Positions 14,654-22,634 of a stretch of 64,000 bases of DNA are shown piece by piece. Each line of letters starts with the position of its first letter. Within the stretch, counting starts at the first letter, position 1. Location of the stretch: contig JAJEEM010000058.1 in NCBI GenBank assembly GCA_022820995.1, positions 124,001 through 188,000 of the forward strand, written 5' to 3'. A model generated the notes under the pieces. It did not search any database. It was not told the DNA's origin and saw only the letters and a program-made list of their open reading frames with translations. The DNA is from Gemmatimonadota bacterium (GTDB taxonomy: Bacteria; Gemmatimonadota; Gemmatimonadetes; Palauibacterales; Palauibacteraceae). The position numbers and the translations under genes are program-made.

Positions 14654-17352
14654 GGGGCGGTGATCTCCCGCCAGCGGCTTCCGTCGAGCGAGAGCAGGTT
14701 CGCCCACAATCGAAAGGCGCCGGGCACGCCCGCGCGCAACTGCCGGAAGAAGGAGAGCGACGTGTGGATGTAGAGTCCGCGGCCCACCGGCGCCGCGAGC
14801 AGACTGCCGCGGTTCGGCGGCTCTCCCGTGTCGGCCATCTCCAGGGGCGCCTGGTACCGCTCGTCCCACCGGTCGGGGAAATACAGTCCGCGCTCCTGCA
14901 CCCAGCCTTCGAAGTCGGCCGCGTCGAGACGGTTGGGCTCCGCCAGTACGGGCGCCCGGGGCTCGATGAAGGCGACGGCGGCGTCCTCCTCCGTGACGCG
15001 GGGCGCGGGCCGGCCGATGGCGATGGGGTAGGGTGCGTATTCCCCCTCGTTGAACTCGTAGCGGTTGTACTGGACGACGACCGTGCCTCCGCGCTCGGCC
15101 CACGCGAGCAGTTCCGCGTTGGCCGCGATGAGGTCTTCGCGCACCTCGTAGGCCCGGATCCCGAGCACGATCGTGTCGAACCGGTCGAGCCTCCCGGCCT
15201 CCCAGTCGCCCGGCTCGATGAGCTCGACGTCGAGCCCGAGCTGCCGGATGGCGTCGGGTCCGTCGTCGCCGGAACCCATCACGTATCCGATGCGCCGATC
15301 CGCGACGCGAACGGGAAAGCGCACGATCCGCACGGCCGCGCTGCCGGCGAGGATCCGCGGCTCGATGTGCGGATAGTCGATGACCGTCGCGTGCGTGGCG
15401 GGAACCTCGGCTCCGGCGATCCGGATCCGGGGTCGCGCGAAGAACTCTCCTTCCGCCTCTCCCGCCGGGGGTTCGACGGTGAAGTCGACCGTCCGCGCAG
15501 CGCCTTCGCCGGCGAGTTCGAACGCGACCGTCTCGGGCGCCGCGCGCCAGCCGGGCGGCAGGTCGAGCCCGATCTCGCCGGCCGTCGCGTCGCGCGCGAA
15601 ACTCGAGATCCGGAAGGCGATGACGCGCGAATCCGCGCTGCCGGCCGGCCAGATCATCGCGGGCGCCGCCGGGGCGACGGAGACGCGCGGCGCCACCTGG
15701 AGCGGCCGCCAGCTTTCTCCCGTCACGCCGTCGACCGCCCGGTGGCGCACCGGATCCTCGACCTCGACGTCGAATCGTTCGCCCGCCGCCGACACCGCCG
15801 CGGCGACGCGGCCGTGCACGGGTGGAGGACGGAACGGGAGCGCGCGCAGGCCGGGTGCCGCGGGCCAATCGTACAGGTCGCCGCCCCGCGGGTTCTCGAG
15901 GAACCACGGGGAAGCGGGGGGCGCGCCCGCGGGCACGGTGACGGCGTAGCGCCACAACCCGAGTTCCCCCGGCCCGAGCCGGGCGCGGGCCGACGGATCG
16001 AAGACGGGGTCCTCCTGCCGGAAGAAGCGGGCGAACGGACCCAGGTCGTCGGGTTCCGCCTCCACATCCGGGCCGACGCCCTCCACCGTCCACCCGGAGG
16101 GGACCTCGATGACCGGCGGGTCGAGTTCCACAGTCGCGTCCGCGCCGCTCCAGACGCGGGCTTCCACCAGTACGGTCTGTCCCGGGACCAGGACATCGTC
16201 CCGCGCCCGCAGTTCGACCCGAACTCCGGCCGCCGCGAGGATCGCCCGCGTGAGCAGCCGCGCGCGGCGGTCGAGTTCGCGCTGCAGTTCGCCGTGCGCC
16301 CCGGCGCGCGTGGCGGCGCGGAGCCGTTCCAGCGGCCGCAGCGCCTCGGCGAGGAAGGGCAGGGCGGCCCCGGGCCTCGCCGGGTTGAGCGCGCCGCCGG
16401 CGCCGCCGATCGCCTCCCGGTACGCACGGACATCCGCCTGAACGTCCGCCCCCGCGGACTCCCCGAGGCCGGCGGCCAGGCTTGCCAGCGTCGTGTCGAC
16501 CCCCGCAAACAGCGGTTCCGTCGGAGCGCCGCCCACGAGCGAGGACACGAGCGAGAGGCGGGTGACGCGCGGGCCGAGCGGCAGCGCCGTCCCGAAGTCC
16601 TGCGACCGGTGCTGGCTGCGGCTGTCCATCGCGACCTGGTGGTGCGTGAGGCCGAGCAGGGGATCGAGCGTGCCGGTTTCGATCTCGATCGAGGTGGCGC
16701 CCAGTTCGAAGAGAGGGCGGCGGTACAGTTTCAGCGGCGCCCAGGGGGCCGCGCCCGCCGCGATCTGTTCCGGGAACCGGGTCGCGTCTCCCGCGGCGTC
16801 GAAGGCCTCGCGCGTGAGCAGGCCCGACACCTGGTGGTGCCCGTGGCCGTCCCGCTCCGTTCCGCTCCACATGCTGACGATCACGTGGGGACGGAAGCGC
16901 CGGATCGTCCACACGAGATCGGAGAGGACGCGCTCGCGCGGCCACTTCGCGAAGGTTTCGTCCGCCGTCTTCGAGTAGCCGAAGTCGAACGCCCGGCCGA
17001 AGAACTGCTGCGCTCCGTCGATCGTGCGGGCAGCCAGGAGTTCGCCCGAGCGGATGATGCCGAGCCCCTCGCCGAGTTCCGTGCCGATGAGGTTCTGGCC
17101 CCCCTCGCCCCGCGTGAACGAAAAGTAGGCGGCCTCCACCCCCCATCCGCGCGCGAGCGTGGTCAGCAGCGCGGTGTCTTCGTCATCCGGGTGCGCCGCC
17201 ACGACGAGCACCCGCTTCACGCCGTCGAGGTGCCGGAGGATGAGCCCCGCTTCGATCGCGCCGGGAAGGCGCGACCCCTGCGCGTGTGCGAGCGCCGGAA
17301 GCAGGCACCACGCGATGATGCCGATCAGGGTGGACGTCGATCGAGGCTGCAT
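14650..17352 (-). CDS. large exported PIG-L family deacetylase
   Basis: A 900-aa secreted protein. The start at ATG 17352 gives a clean Sec signal peptide (about residues 1-25, ending ALAHAQ); an upstream ATG at 17403 would bury it. The PIG-L/LmbE N-acetylglucosaminyl-deacetylase domain has the zinc motif AHPDDE (53-58) and GHGHHQ (169-174). A central region looks like beta-sandwich segments, and the last 230 residues (GYVMGSGDDG, FDTIVLGIRAYEVREDL, ERGGTVVVQYN) resemble a glutamine-amidotransferase-like/ThuA-like fold. Predicted to remove acetyl groups from an amino-sugar substrate in the periplasm. It heads an overlapping trio with the small membrane protein and the SSS symporter. Confidence 0.85.
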   Translation of the reverse strand: MQPRSTSTLIGIIAWCLLPALAHAQGSRLPGAIEAGLILRHLDGVKRVLVVAAHPDDEDTALLTTLARGWGVEAAYFSFTRGEGGQNLIGTELGEGLGIIRSGELLAARTIDGAQQFFGRAFDFGYSKTADETFAKWPRERVLSDLVWTIRRFRPHVIVSMWSGTERDGHGHHQVSGLLTREAFDAAGDATRFPEQIAAGAAPWAPLKLYRRPLFELGATSIEIETGTLDPLLGLTHHQVAMDSRSQHRSQDFGTALPLGPRVTRLSLVSSLVGGAPTEPLFAGVDTTLASLAAGLGESAGADVQADVRAYREAIGGAGGALNPARPGAALPFLAEALRPLERLRAATRAGAHGELQRELDRRARLLTRAILAAAGVRVELRARDDVLVPGQTVLVEARVWSGADATVELDPPVIEVPSGWTVEGVGPDVEAEPDDLGPFARFFRQEDPVFDPSARARLGPGELGLWRYAVTVPAGAPPASPWFLENPRGGDLYDWPAAPGLRALPFRPPPVHGRVAAAVSAAGERFDVEVEDPVRHRAVDGVTGESWRPLQVAPRVSVAPAAPAMIWPAGSADSRVIAFRISSFARDATAGEIGLDLPPGWRAAPETVAFELAGEGAARTVDFTVEPPAGEAEGEFFARPRIRIAGAEVPATHATVIDYPHIEPRILAGSAAVRIVRFPVRVADRRIGYVMGSGDDGPDAIRQLGLDVELIEPGDWEAGRLDRFDTIVLGIRAYEVREDLIAANAELLAWAERGGTVVVQYNRYEFNEGEYAPYPIAIGRPAPRVTEEDAAVAFIEPRAPVLAEPNRLDAADFEGWVQERGLYFPDRWDERYQAPLEMADTGEPPNRGSLLAAPVGRGLYIHTSLSFFRQLRAGVPGAFRLWANLLSLDGSRWREITAP

Positions 17353-17421
17353 GGGCGAGAAGCTACGCTCGCGCCGCAACCCCAGAAAGGGAAGGTCGTA
17401 CATCTATTATCCGCCCTACAG

Positions 17422-17450
17422 TTGACGCGCGGTGCGAGGACGCAGATCAT
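17422..17450 (+). promoter_or_regulatory. candidate sigma70-like promoter for the 17524 gene
   Basis: TTGACG at 17422-17427, 17-bp spacer, then GATCAT at 17445-17450. The -35 is strong and the -10 matches four of six bases. It lies about 70 bp upstream of the ATG at 17524, in the divergent gap with the PIG-L gene. Confidence 0.4.
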
Positions 17451-17523
17451 GGTACATTCCACACCGAAAGAACGCGCCGCGCGCATCTATCGTCGGGCGC
17501 AACAGTCTGCACGAGGAGGCACA

Positions 17524-18201
17524 ATGAACGAGAACGTGATGAAATTCATAGAGTCGGAGTTGAAGAGGGATTCCGACGTCTCGAATGCGACGCTCTTTGA
17601 AGGGGCGAGACTCATAGACGAGAGCATCGGGAAGCTGAACCCGAGGCAGTTCCACGCGAAGTATCCGCTTCAGGTCAAGCGCCGTCTGGCGGGTGGCGGC
17701 TCGCGGAGGACGGTTCGGGCGAGGGTGAAGGCCGCGCCGCGACCGCGTGCTCCGAAGGGAGATGGGAGCGCAGCCGTCCTGGCGTACGTGACGCGCGTGC
17801 TCAAGCGGAATCCCGACGTCAAGAACGCGGAGTTGTTCAAGGGCGCCTGCGAGATCGACGCCTCCGTCGCCGAGTTGTCGGCCCGGCAGTTCCATGCGAA
17901 GTACCCGCTGCAGGTGAAGCGGCGCCTGGCCGCGTCGGCTCCGGCTCCGAAGCCCGCGCCGGCTCCCGAACCCGCCCCGGCGGCTCCGGCACCCTCCGCG
18001 CCCGCCGTGGCGAAGCCCGCGCCGGCGCCCGCCGTGGCCGAAGCCCCATCGGTGGGAGACGGGGGCGCAGCCGCCATCCGCGGACTCCTTCTCAGTCTGG
18101 CGAGAGAACTGGCCAACGCCGGAACGCAGGCCGAGACGATCGAGGTCATGGCGCGGCTGGACGGCTATGTGGACGACATCATGCAGGCGGCTCGCAACTG
18201 A
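17524..18201 (+). CDS. basic protein with two copies of a YPLQVKRRLA repeat domain
   Basis: A 225-aa protein of unknown function built from an internal duplication. Copy 1 covers about residues 8-56 and copy 2 about 88-136; each has DSDVSNATLF/NPDVKNAELF, then GARLID/GACEID, and ends in the identical string RQFHAKYPLQVKRRLA (41-56 and 121-136, exactly 80 residues apart). A basic linker joins the copies, a Pro/Ala hinge (138-175) follows, and the C-terminus is one amphipathic helical segment (183-222). No signal peptide. The basic, duplicated helical unit suggests nucleic-acid or protein binding, but that is only inference. GAGGAGG precedes ATG 17524. Confidence 0.78.
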   Translation: MNENVMKFIESELKRDSDVSNATLFEGARLIDESIGKLNPRQFHAKYPLQVKRRLAGGGSRRTVRARVKAAPRPRAPKGDGSAAVLAYVTRVLKRNPDVKNAELFKGACEIDASVAELSARQFHAKYPLQVKRRLAASAPAPKPAPAPEPAPAAPAPSAPAVAKPAPAPAVAEAPSVGDGGAAAIRGLLLSLARELANAGTQAETIEVMARLDGYVDDIMQAARN

Positions 18202-19109
18202 GCCGCGCCGGCCGGCCGGCTCCCCGCCGGCGGTCCGCTTCGCCGCAGTTCCCGAGGGCCCGGCGTACACGCGTCGGGCTCTCGTCGTTTCTTGCCGCGG
18301 CGCTGGGCGTCGTCCTCTCTGGGCCGGCGGCGGCGCAACTGAAGCGCGACGCGCTCGTGCAGCCCGTGGGCGTGGAGGGCGGCGACGTCCTGGTGGGCGT
18401 CGGCTTCACGCGCACGGCGAACGCCGCCTTCCCGCTGTCCGGACTCGGAGGAGACCTGACCGCCTTCCCGGTGCTCCACGCCGCCTGGGCGATCGGGCCG
18501 CACGCGGTGCTCGAACTGAAAGGGGCGGCCCGGAAGGTGCTCTCGATCGAGACGCGGGATCCGGCTTCCGCCATCGAACTCGACCCTTCCGTTCGGGACG
18601 GGACGACGCGCGACGCGGGCGATTTCGAATTCGCGATCTCCCTCGCCCCCCTCGGAGGTTCCAGAGGGTTCTCGGCCGGCGGGCACCTCGGGGTCAAGCT
18701 GCCGAACTCCGACGAGACGATGGGCATCGGCACGAACACGACGGACGTCACGATCGCGGCCCTGTTTTCCTGGGCGTCGGACCGCTGGCGCGCGACCGGC
18801 TGGTTCGGCGTCGGCATCCTCGAGGTGCCGGCCGAGCTCTTCGAGCAGAATGATGCGTTCGCCTACGCGTTCGAGGCGCTGTGGGACGCGGCCCCGGGCT
18901 GGCGGTTGTCCGCCGGGACGCGGGGGCGGACGAGTACGAGGAGGGTGTCTCCGCCCGGCACCGGCGACCTCGGCGAACTCCGGGCCATGGTGGAGTGGAG
19001 ACGGGGACCGGTGGCCATCGACGCCGCGCTCGGGCACGGAACCACCGAAATGAGCGGAGACTGGCACGTGCGCGCGGGCGTCGCCTGGACGCTTGCCGGG
19101 GACCCATAG
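18198..19109 (+). CDS. putative exported outer-membrane beta-barrel-like protein; start codon non-canonical
   Basis: The open frame ending with TAG at 19107-19109 encodes a signal peptide between about 18261 and 18335 (RTR..., LSSFLAAALGVVLSGPAAAQ) followed by alternating polar/hydrophobic strands rich in Gly (DVLVGVGFTRTANAAF, GGHLGVKLPNSDETMGIG), as in small outer-membrane barrels. No ATG, GTG or TTG exists in frame upstream of the signal peptide; the first is GTG 18357, which would remove it. The best candidate is CTG at 18198, overlapping the previous stop as CTGA, with AGGCGG about 7 bases upstream. Function unknown. The coordinates use the CTG and could be wrong at the 5' end. Confidence 0.6.
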   Translation: MSRAGRPAPRRRSASPQFPRARRTRVGLSSFLAAALGVVLSGPAAAQLKRDALVQPVGVEGGDVLVGVGFTRTANAAFPLSGLGGDLTAFPVLHAAWAIGPHAVLELKGAARKVLSIETRDPASAIELDPSVRDGTTRDAGDFEFAISLAPLGGSRGFSAGGHLGVKLPNSDETMGIGTNTTDVTIAALFSWASDRWRATGWFGVGILEVPAELFEQNDAFAYAFEALWDAAPGWRLSAGTRGRTSTRRVSPPGTGDLGELRAMVEWRRGPVAIDAALGHGTTEMSGDWHVRAGVAWTLAGDP

Positions 19110-19179
19110 GCGGCACATCGTCCGTCCACCCTGCAGGCCCGGCCACGGAGTCCGGGAGCCACCCCGCGAGGAGGAAACG

Positions 19180-19560
19180 ATGAGCGAAGCGAAGCCCCGG
19201 CACTTCCGCTGGGAGGCGTTGCCCTGGGAACGCGTGACCGAGCAGTTGGGCCGGCGCATGGTGACGGGAGACCGGGCGATGATCGCGCAGGTTCTGCTCG
19301 AGGAGGGCGCGGTCGTTCCCACGCACTCGCACGAGAACGAACAGTTCACATATATCCTCGAGGGCGCGCTGCACTTCTGGCTCGGCGAGGACGGGAGCGA
19401 GGAGGTCGTCGTGCGCGCCGGAGAGATCCTTCACATTCCCTCCCACGTCCCGCACAAGGCCATCGCACTCGAGAAGACGCTGGATCTCGACATCTTCTGT
19501 CCTCCCCGCGCGGACTGGCTCGACGGGACGGACTCCTACTTTCACGACTCGGACGACTGA
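19180..19560 (+). CDS. cupin-domain protein
   Basis: A 126-aa single-domain cupin. The metal-binding first motif is THSHENEQFTYILEG (His49, His51, Glu54/Gln55) and the second motif is GEILHIPSHVPHKAIAL (His92). The N-terminal WEALPWERVTEQLGRRMVTG is typical of small cupins that keep one cupin barrel and bind a divalent metal. Start at ATG 19180 follows GAGGAGGAA at good spacing. The stop overlaps the SDR start (TGATG), so the pair is coupled. No specific substrate can be assigned. Confidence 0.85.
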   Translation: MSEAKPRHFRWEALPWERVTEQLGRRMVTGDRAMIAQVLLEEGAVVPTHSHENEQFTYILEGALHFWLGEDGSEEVVVRAGEILHIPSHVPHKAIALEKTLDLDIFCPPRADWLDGTDSYFHDSDD

Positions 19561-20351
19561 TGGATCTGGGGATCGCGGGCCGCGTCGCCCTCGTGGCCGC
19601 CTCCTCGAAGGGCCTCGGCCGGGCCGTGGCGGAGGAACTGGCGGCGGAAGGGGCGCACCTGTTCATGTGCGCGCGCGGGGAGGCAGCGCTCGCGGAGGCC
19701 GCGGCGGCGGCGGACGCGCGCGGGCCGGGCGATGTCGTCGCGATGCCGGCCGATCTGTCGGATCCCGCGGACGTGGCCGACCTCGTCGACGCGGCGCTGG
19801 CCCGCTTCGGACGCGTGGACATCCTCGTGAACAACGCGGGCGGGCCGCCGGCCGGGAAGTTCGAGGACCACGGCCGGGCGGCGTGGAAGGCGGCCGTGCG
19901 CCTCAACCTCGAGAGCGCCCTCGATCTCACCCGCGCCGTCCTGCCCGGCATGAAGGAGCGCGGGTGGGGGCGGATCCTGAACATCACGTCGGTCGCCGTG
20001 AAGGAACCGGTGGACGGCCTCATCCTCTCGAACAGCGTGCGCGCCGCCGTGACGGGCTTCGCGAAGACCCTCTCGAACGAGGTCGCGTCGTTCGGCATCA
20101 CGGTGAACAACGTGCTCCCGGGCTTCACGCGCACCGCGCGCCTGGAGGAACTGGCCGCCGTGCGCGCCGAAACGGCGGGGATCTCGACGGAGGAAGTGGA
20201 GGCGGGGTGGAACGCCGCGATCCCCGCGAGCCGTCTCGGCGACCCGCGTGAATTCGCCGCGGTCGTCGCGTTCCTCGCCTCCGAGCGCGCCAGCTACGTC
20301 ACGGGCGTCTCCATCGCCGTCGACGGGGGGCGCTCGCGGGCCCTCCAGTGA
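19560..20351 (+). CDS. short-chain dehydrogenase/reductase with atypical active site
   Basis: A 263-aa Rossmann-fold SDR. The nucleotide-binding loop is ASSKGLG (14-20), with the NNAGG segment at 91-95 and a C-terminal SYVTGVSIAVDGG. The catalytic Ser is present (Ser144 in NITSVA), but at the usual YxxxK the protein reads SNSVR (157-161): Tyr is replaced by Ser157 and Lys by Arg161. A subgroup of SDRs annotated as 3-oxoacyl-ACP reductase-like shows this LxLSN..R pattern, so this may be normal for the subgroup rather than decay. Ordinary ketoreductase activity should not be assumed. Its ATG overlaps the cupin stop, and its TGA overlaps the GTG of the oxidase gene. Confidence 0.85.
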   Translation: MDLGIAGRVALVAASSKGLGRAVAEELAAEGAHLFMCARGEAALAEAAAAADARGPGDVVAMPADLSDPADVADLVDAALARFGRVDILVNNAGGPPAGKFEDHGRAAWKAAVRLNLESALDLTRAVLPGMKERGWGRILNITSVAVKEPVDGLILSNSVRAAVTGFAKTLSNEVASFGITVNNVLPGFTRTARLEELAAVRAETAGISTEEVEAGWNAAIPASRLGDPREFAAVVAFLASERASYVTGVSIAVDGGRSRALQ

Positions 20352-22585
20352 CCCCCGGGACGCGGCGCCCATCCGGGGCGCGCGCCATCCGGGCCGCCGC
20401 CGCGGCGGCGTGCGCGGCGCTCTGGCTGTGGGCGTGCGCGCCCCCGGAGATGCCGCCGCCGGAGACCCCTCCCTGCACGCCCGGCGCGGAGCAGGGGGCC
20501 GCGGCGAACCCCGACCTTTACTGCATGTCCCTGTTCCCGACGCCCCGCGTGCCCGGCGCGACCGGCACGGTCGAACTGCGCCGCCCGCCGGGGCCGTTCT
20601 CCATGGGCGTGTCGCCGGACGGACGACTCCTGTACGACGCCGTGATCTCGACGGACCTCCCGCCGCCCTCCTCGCTGGGTCCGTACGACCGTTACGTCGC
20701 CTGGGCGTCGACCCAGGTGCTGTGGCCGATCGAGCGGCTCGGGGAGGTCCCGGCGCGCGGACGCGTCGAAGCGGGGCAGGTCGCGTTCAACAAGTTCCTC
20801 ATCCTGGTGACGGCGGAGTCCGGCGCGGAACCGGGCGCGGCCGACGGTGCGGAACCCGGCGCGGAGTCCGGCGCGGCCGATGGCGCGGGCCCGGAGCCCG
20901 CGGGCCCCTACGTGCTGCGGGCCCAGTCGCCTTCCAGCCGCATGCAACCCGCCGACTTCCTCGAGTTCGCGCTCGGCGCCTCGCGCACGCCCCCCGGAGG
21001 GATGTCGATGGACGACGCGTGGGGCGGCGTGCCGATGCCCGAGGGGGTGATGATGCTCCCGTCTCTCATGGAGCTTCGGCCGGACGTCGAACCCTGGCTG
21101 CCGGGAGACGGCTGGGAGGGCGAGATCTTCGACGCGCGCCCCCGCGAGCTGATCGAACTCGGCGATGGCGACTCCCTCTCCCTCGACGCCGTGTACGTGC
21201 GGCGCCGCATCGGGAGCCGCGAAATCCTCGGCTACGGCTTCAACGGGCAGATCCCCGGGCCCCTCCTCTGGGTCCCCGAGGACGCGACCGTCACGATCGA
21301 CTTCACGAACCGGATCGACTGGCCGACCGCGATCCACTGGCACGGACTCCGGCTCGACAACCGCTTCGACGGCGTCCCCGGCCTGACGCAGGACCCGGTG
21401 CTCCCCGGGGAGAGCTTCCGCTACACCGTGCATTTCCCCGATCCCGGCCTCTACTGGTACCACCCCCATCACCGCGAGGACGTGCAGCAGGACCTCGGGC
21501 TGGCGGGCAACCTCATGGTCCGGTCGGAGGATCCCGACTATTTCGGCCCCGTCCACCGCGAGGAGATCGTGATGCTCGACGACCTCCTCCTGGGCGAGCA
21601 CGGGATCGTCCCCTTCGGACTCGAGCGTGCCACGCACGCGCTCATGGGCCGCTTCGGCAACACGATGCTCGTGAACGGCGAGCCCGACTACGCCCTGGAT
21701 GTGGAGCGCGGGTCCGTCGTCCGCTTCCATTTCACGAACGCGTCGAACACGAGGACGTTCAACCTCTCCTTCGGAGGGGCGCCGATGAAGCTCGTGGGCA
21801 CGGACGTGGGCAACTTCGAGCGCGAGGCGTGGGTCGAGAGCGTCGTCATCGCGCCCGCGGAGCGCTACATCGTGCACGTCGCCTTCCCGGAGAGCGGGGA
21901 GGTTCCGCTGCTGAACCGGGTGCAGGGGATCGACCACATCAACGGCGCCTTCTTCCCGGAAGAGGACACGCTGGGCGTCGTTCGCGTCGGCGGGGCGGAC
22001 GCGGCGCCGGACCTGGCCGCGGCCTTCGGGGCGCTGCGCGAGAACGGGCGCGCGCGGGACGAGATCGCGCCGTACCGCCCCCTCTTCGACCGGCCGGTGG
22101 ACCTCGAGCTGGAACTCGACATGACGACGCAGGGTCTTCCGCTCGTCGTCGAGCGTCTCATGCAGGTGGACTCGGCGTACTTCCACCCGGTCGAGTGGTC
22201 GGGAACGATGCCGATGATGAACCTGATGTCGACGCCGGAGAACGTGTCGTGGACGCTGCGCGAACCCTCCACGGGGCTCGAGAACGAGGAGATCCGGTGG
22301 ACCTTCCGCGTCGGCGACGTCGTCAAGCTGAGGCTCCGAAGCCGCCGGGAGACGCTGCACCAGATGCAGCATCCGATCCATATCCACGGCCAGCGCTTCC
22401 TCGTCCTCGCCACGAACGGCGTCGAACACGACAACCTCGCCTGGAAGGACACGGCGGTCGTCCCGGTGGGCGGTTCGCTCGACCTCCTGCTCGAACTGTC
22501 GAACCCCGGCCGCTGGATGCTGCACTGCCACATCGCCGAACACCTGGAGGCAGGCATGAAGATGGTGTTCACGGTGGAGCCGTGA
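20348..22585 (+). CDS. multicopper oxidase lipoprotein
   Basis: A 745-aa exported three-domain multicopper oxidase. The N-terminus has a hydrophobic segment ending ALWLWAC, a lipobox-like cysteine near residue 30. The four copper motifs are present: HWHG (about 329), WYHPHH (about 370), HPIHIHG (about 675) and HCHIAEHLEAGM (about 725-736); the last carries the HCH of the type 1/type 3 sites with a Met axial ligand. A low-complexity Gly/Ala/Glu/Asp insertion lies near residues 157-185. Such enzymes oxidise metals or phenolic substrates with O2. The GTG start overlaps the SDR stop, giving a cupin-SDR-oxidase operon. Confidence 0.9.
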   Translation: MTPGTRRPSGARAIRAAAAAACAALWLWACAPPEMPPPETPPCTPGAEQGAAANPDLYCMSLFPTPRVPGATGTVELRRPPGPFSMGVSPDGRLLYDAVISTDLPPPSSLGPYDRYVAWASTQVLWPIERLGEVPARGRVEAGQVAFNKFLILVTAESGAEPGAADGAEPGAESGAADGAGPEPAGPYVLRAQSPSSRMQPADFLEFALGASRTPPGGMSMDDAWGGVPMPEGVMMLPSLMELRPDVEPWLPGDGWEGEIFDARPRELIELGDGDSLSLDAVYVRRRIGSREILGYGFNGQIPGPLLWVPEDATVTIDFTNRIDWPTAIHWHGLRLDNRFDGVPGLTQDPVLPGESFRYTVHFPDPGLYWYHPHHREDVQQDLGLAGNLMVRSEDPDYFGPVHREEIVMLDDLLLGEHGIVPFGLERATHALMGRFGNTMLVNGEPDYALDVERGSVVRFHFTNASNTRTFNLSFGGAPMKLVGTDVGNFEREAWVESVVIAPAERYIVHVAFPESGEVPLLNRVQGIDHINGAFFPEEDTLGVVRVGGADAAPDLAAAFGALRENGRARDEIAPYRPLFDRPVDLELELDMTTQGLPLVVERLMQVDSAYFHPVEWSGTMPMMNLMSTPENVSWTLREPSTGLENEEIRWTFRVGDVVKLRLRSRRETLHQMQHPIHIHGQRFLVLATNGVEHDNLAWKDTAVVPVGGSLDLLLELSNPGRWMLHCHIAEHLEAGMKMVFTVEP

Positions 22586-22634
22586 CGCGGTAGGTTTTTC
22601 GGGCCCCGAACGGCCCAACTCACAGGAGTCTCCC

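Noticed and set aside
14764-17450. Long plus-strand frame leading into the 17524 gene
   Set aside because: Antisense to the PIG-L gene. Only the part from ATG 17524, with a ribosome binding site and repeat domain, is real.
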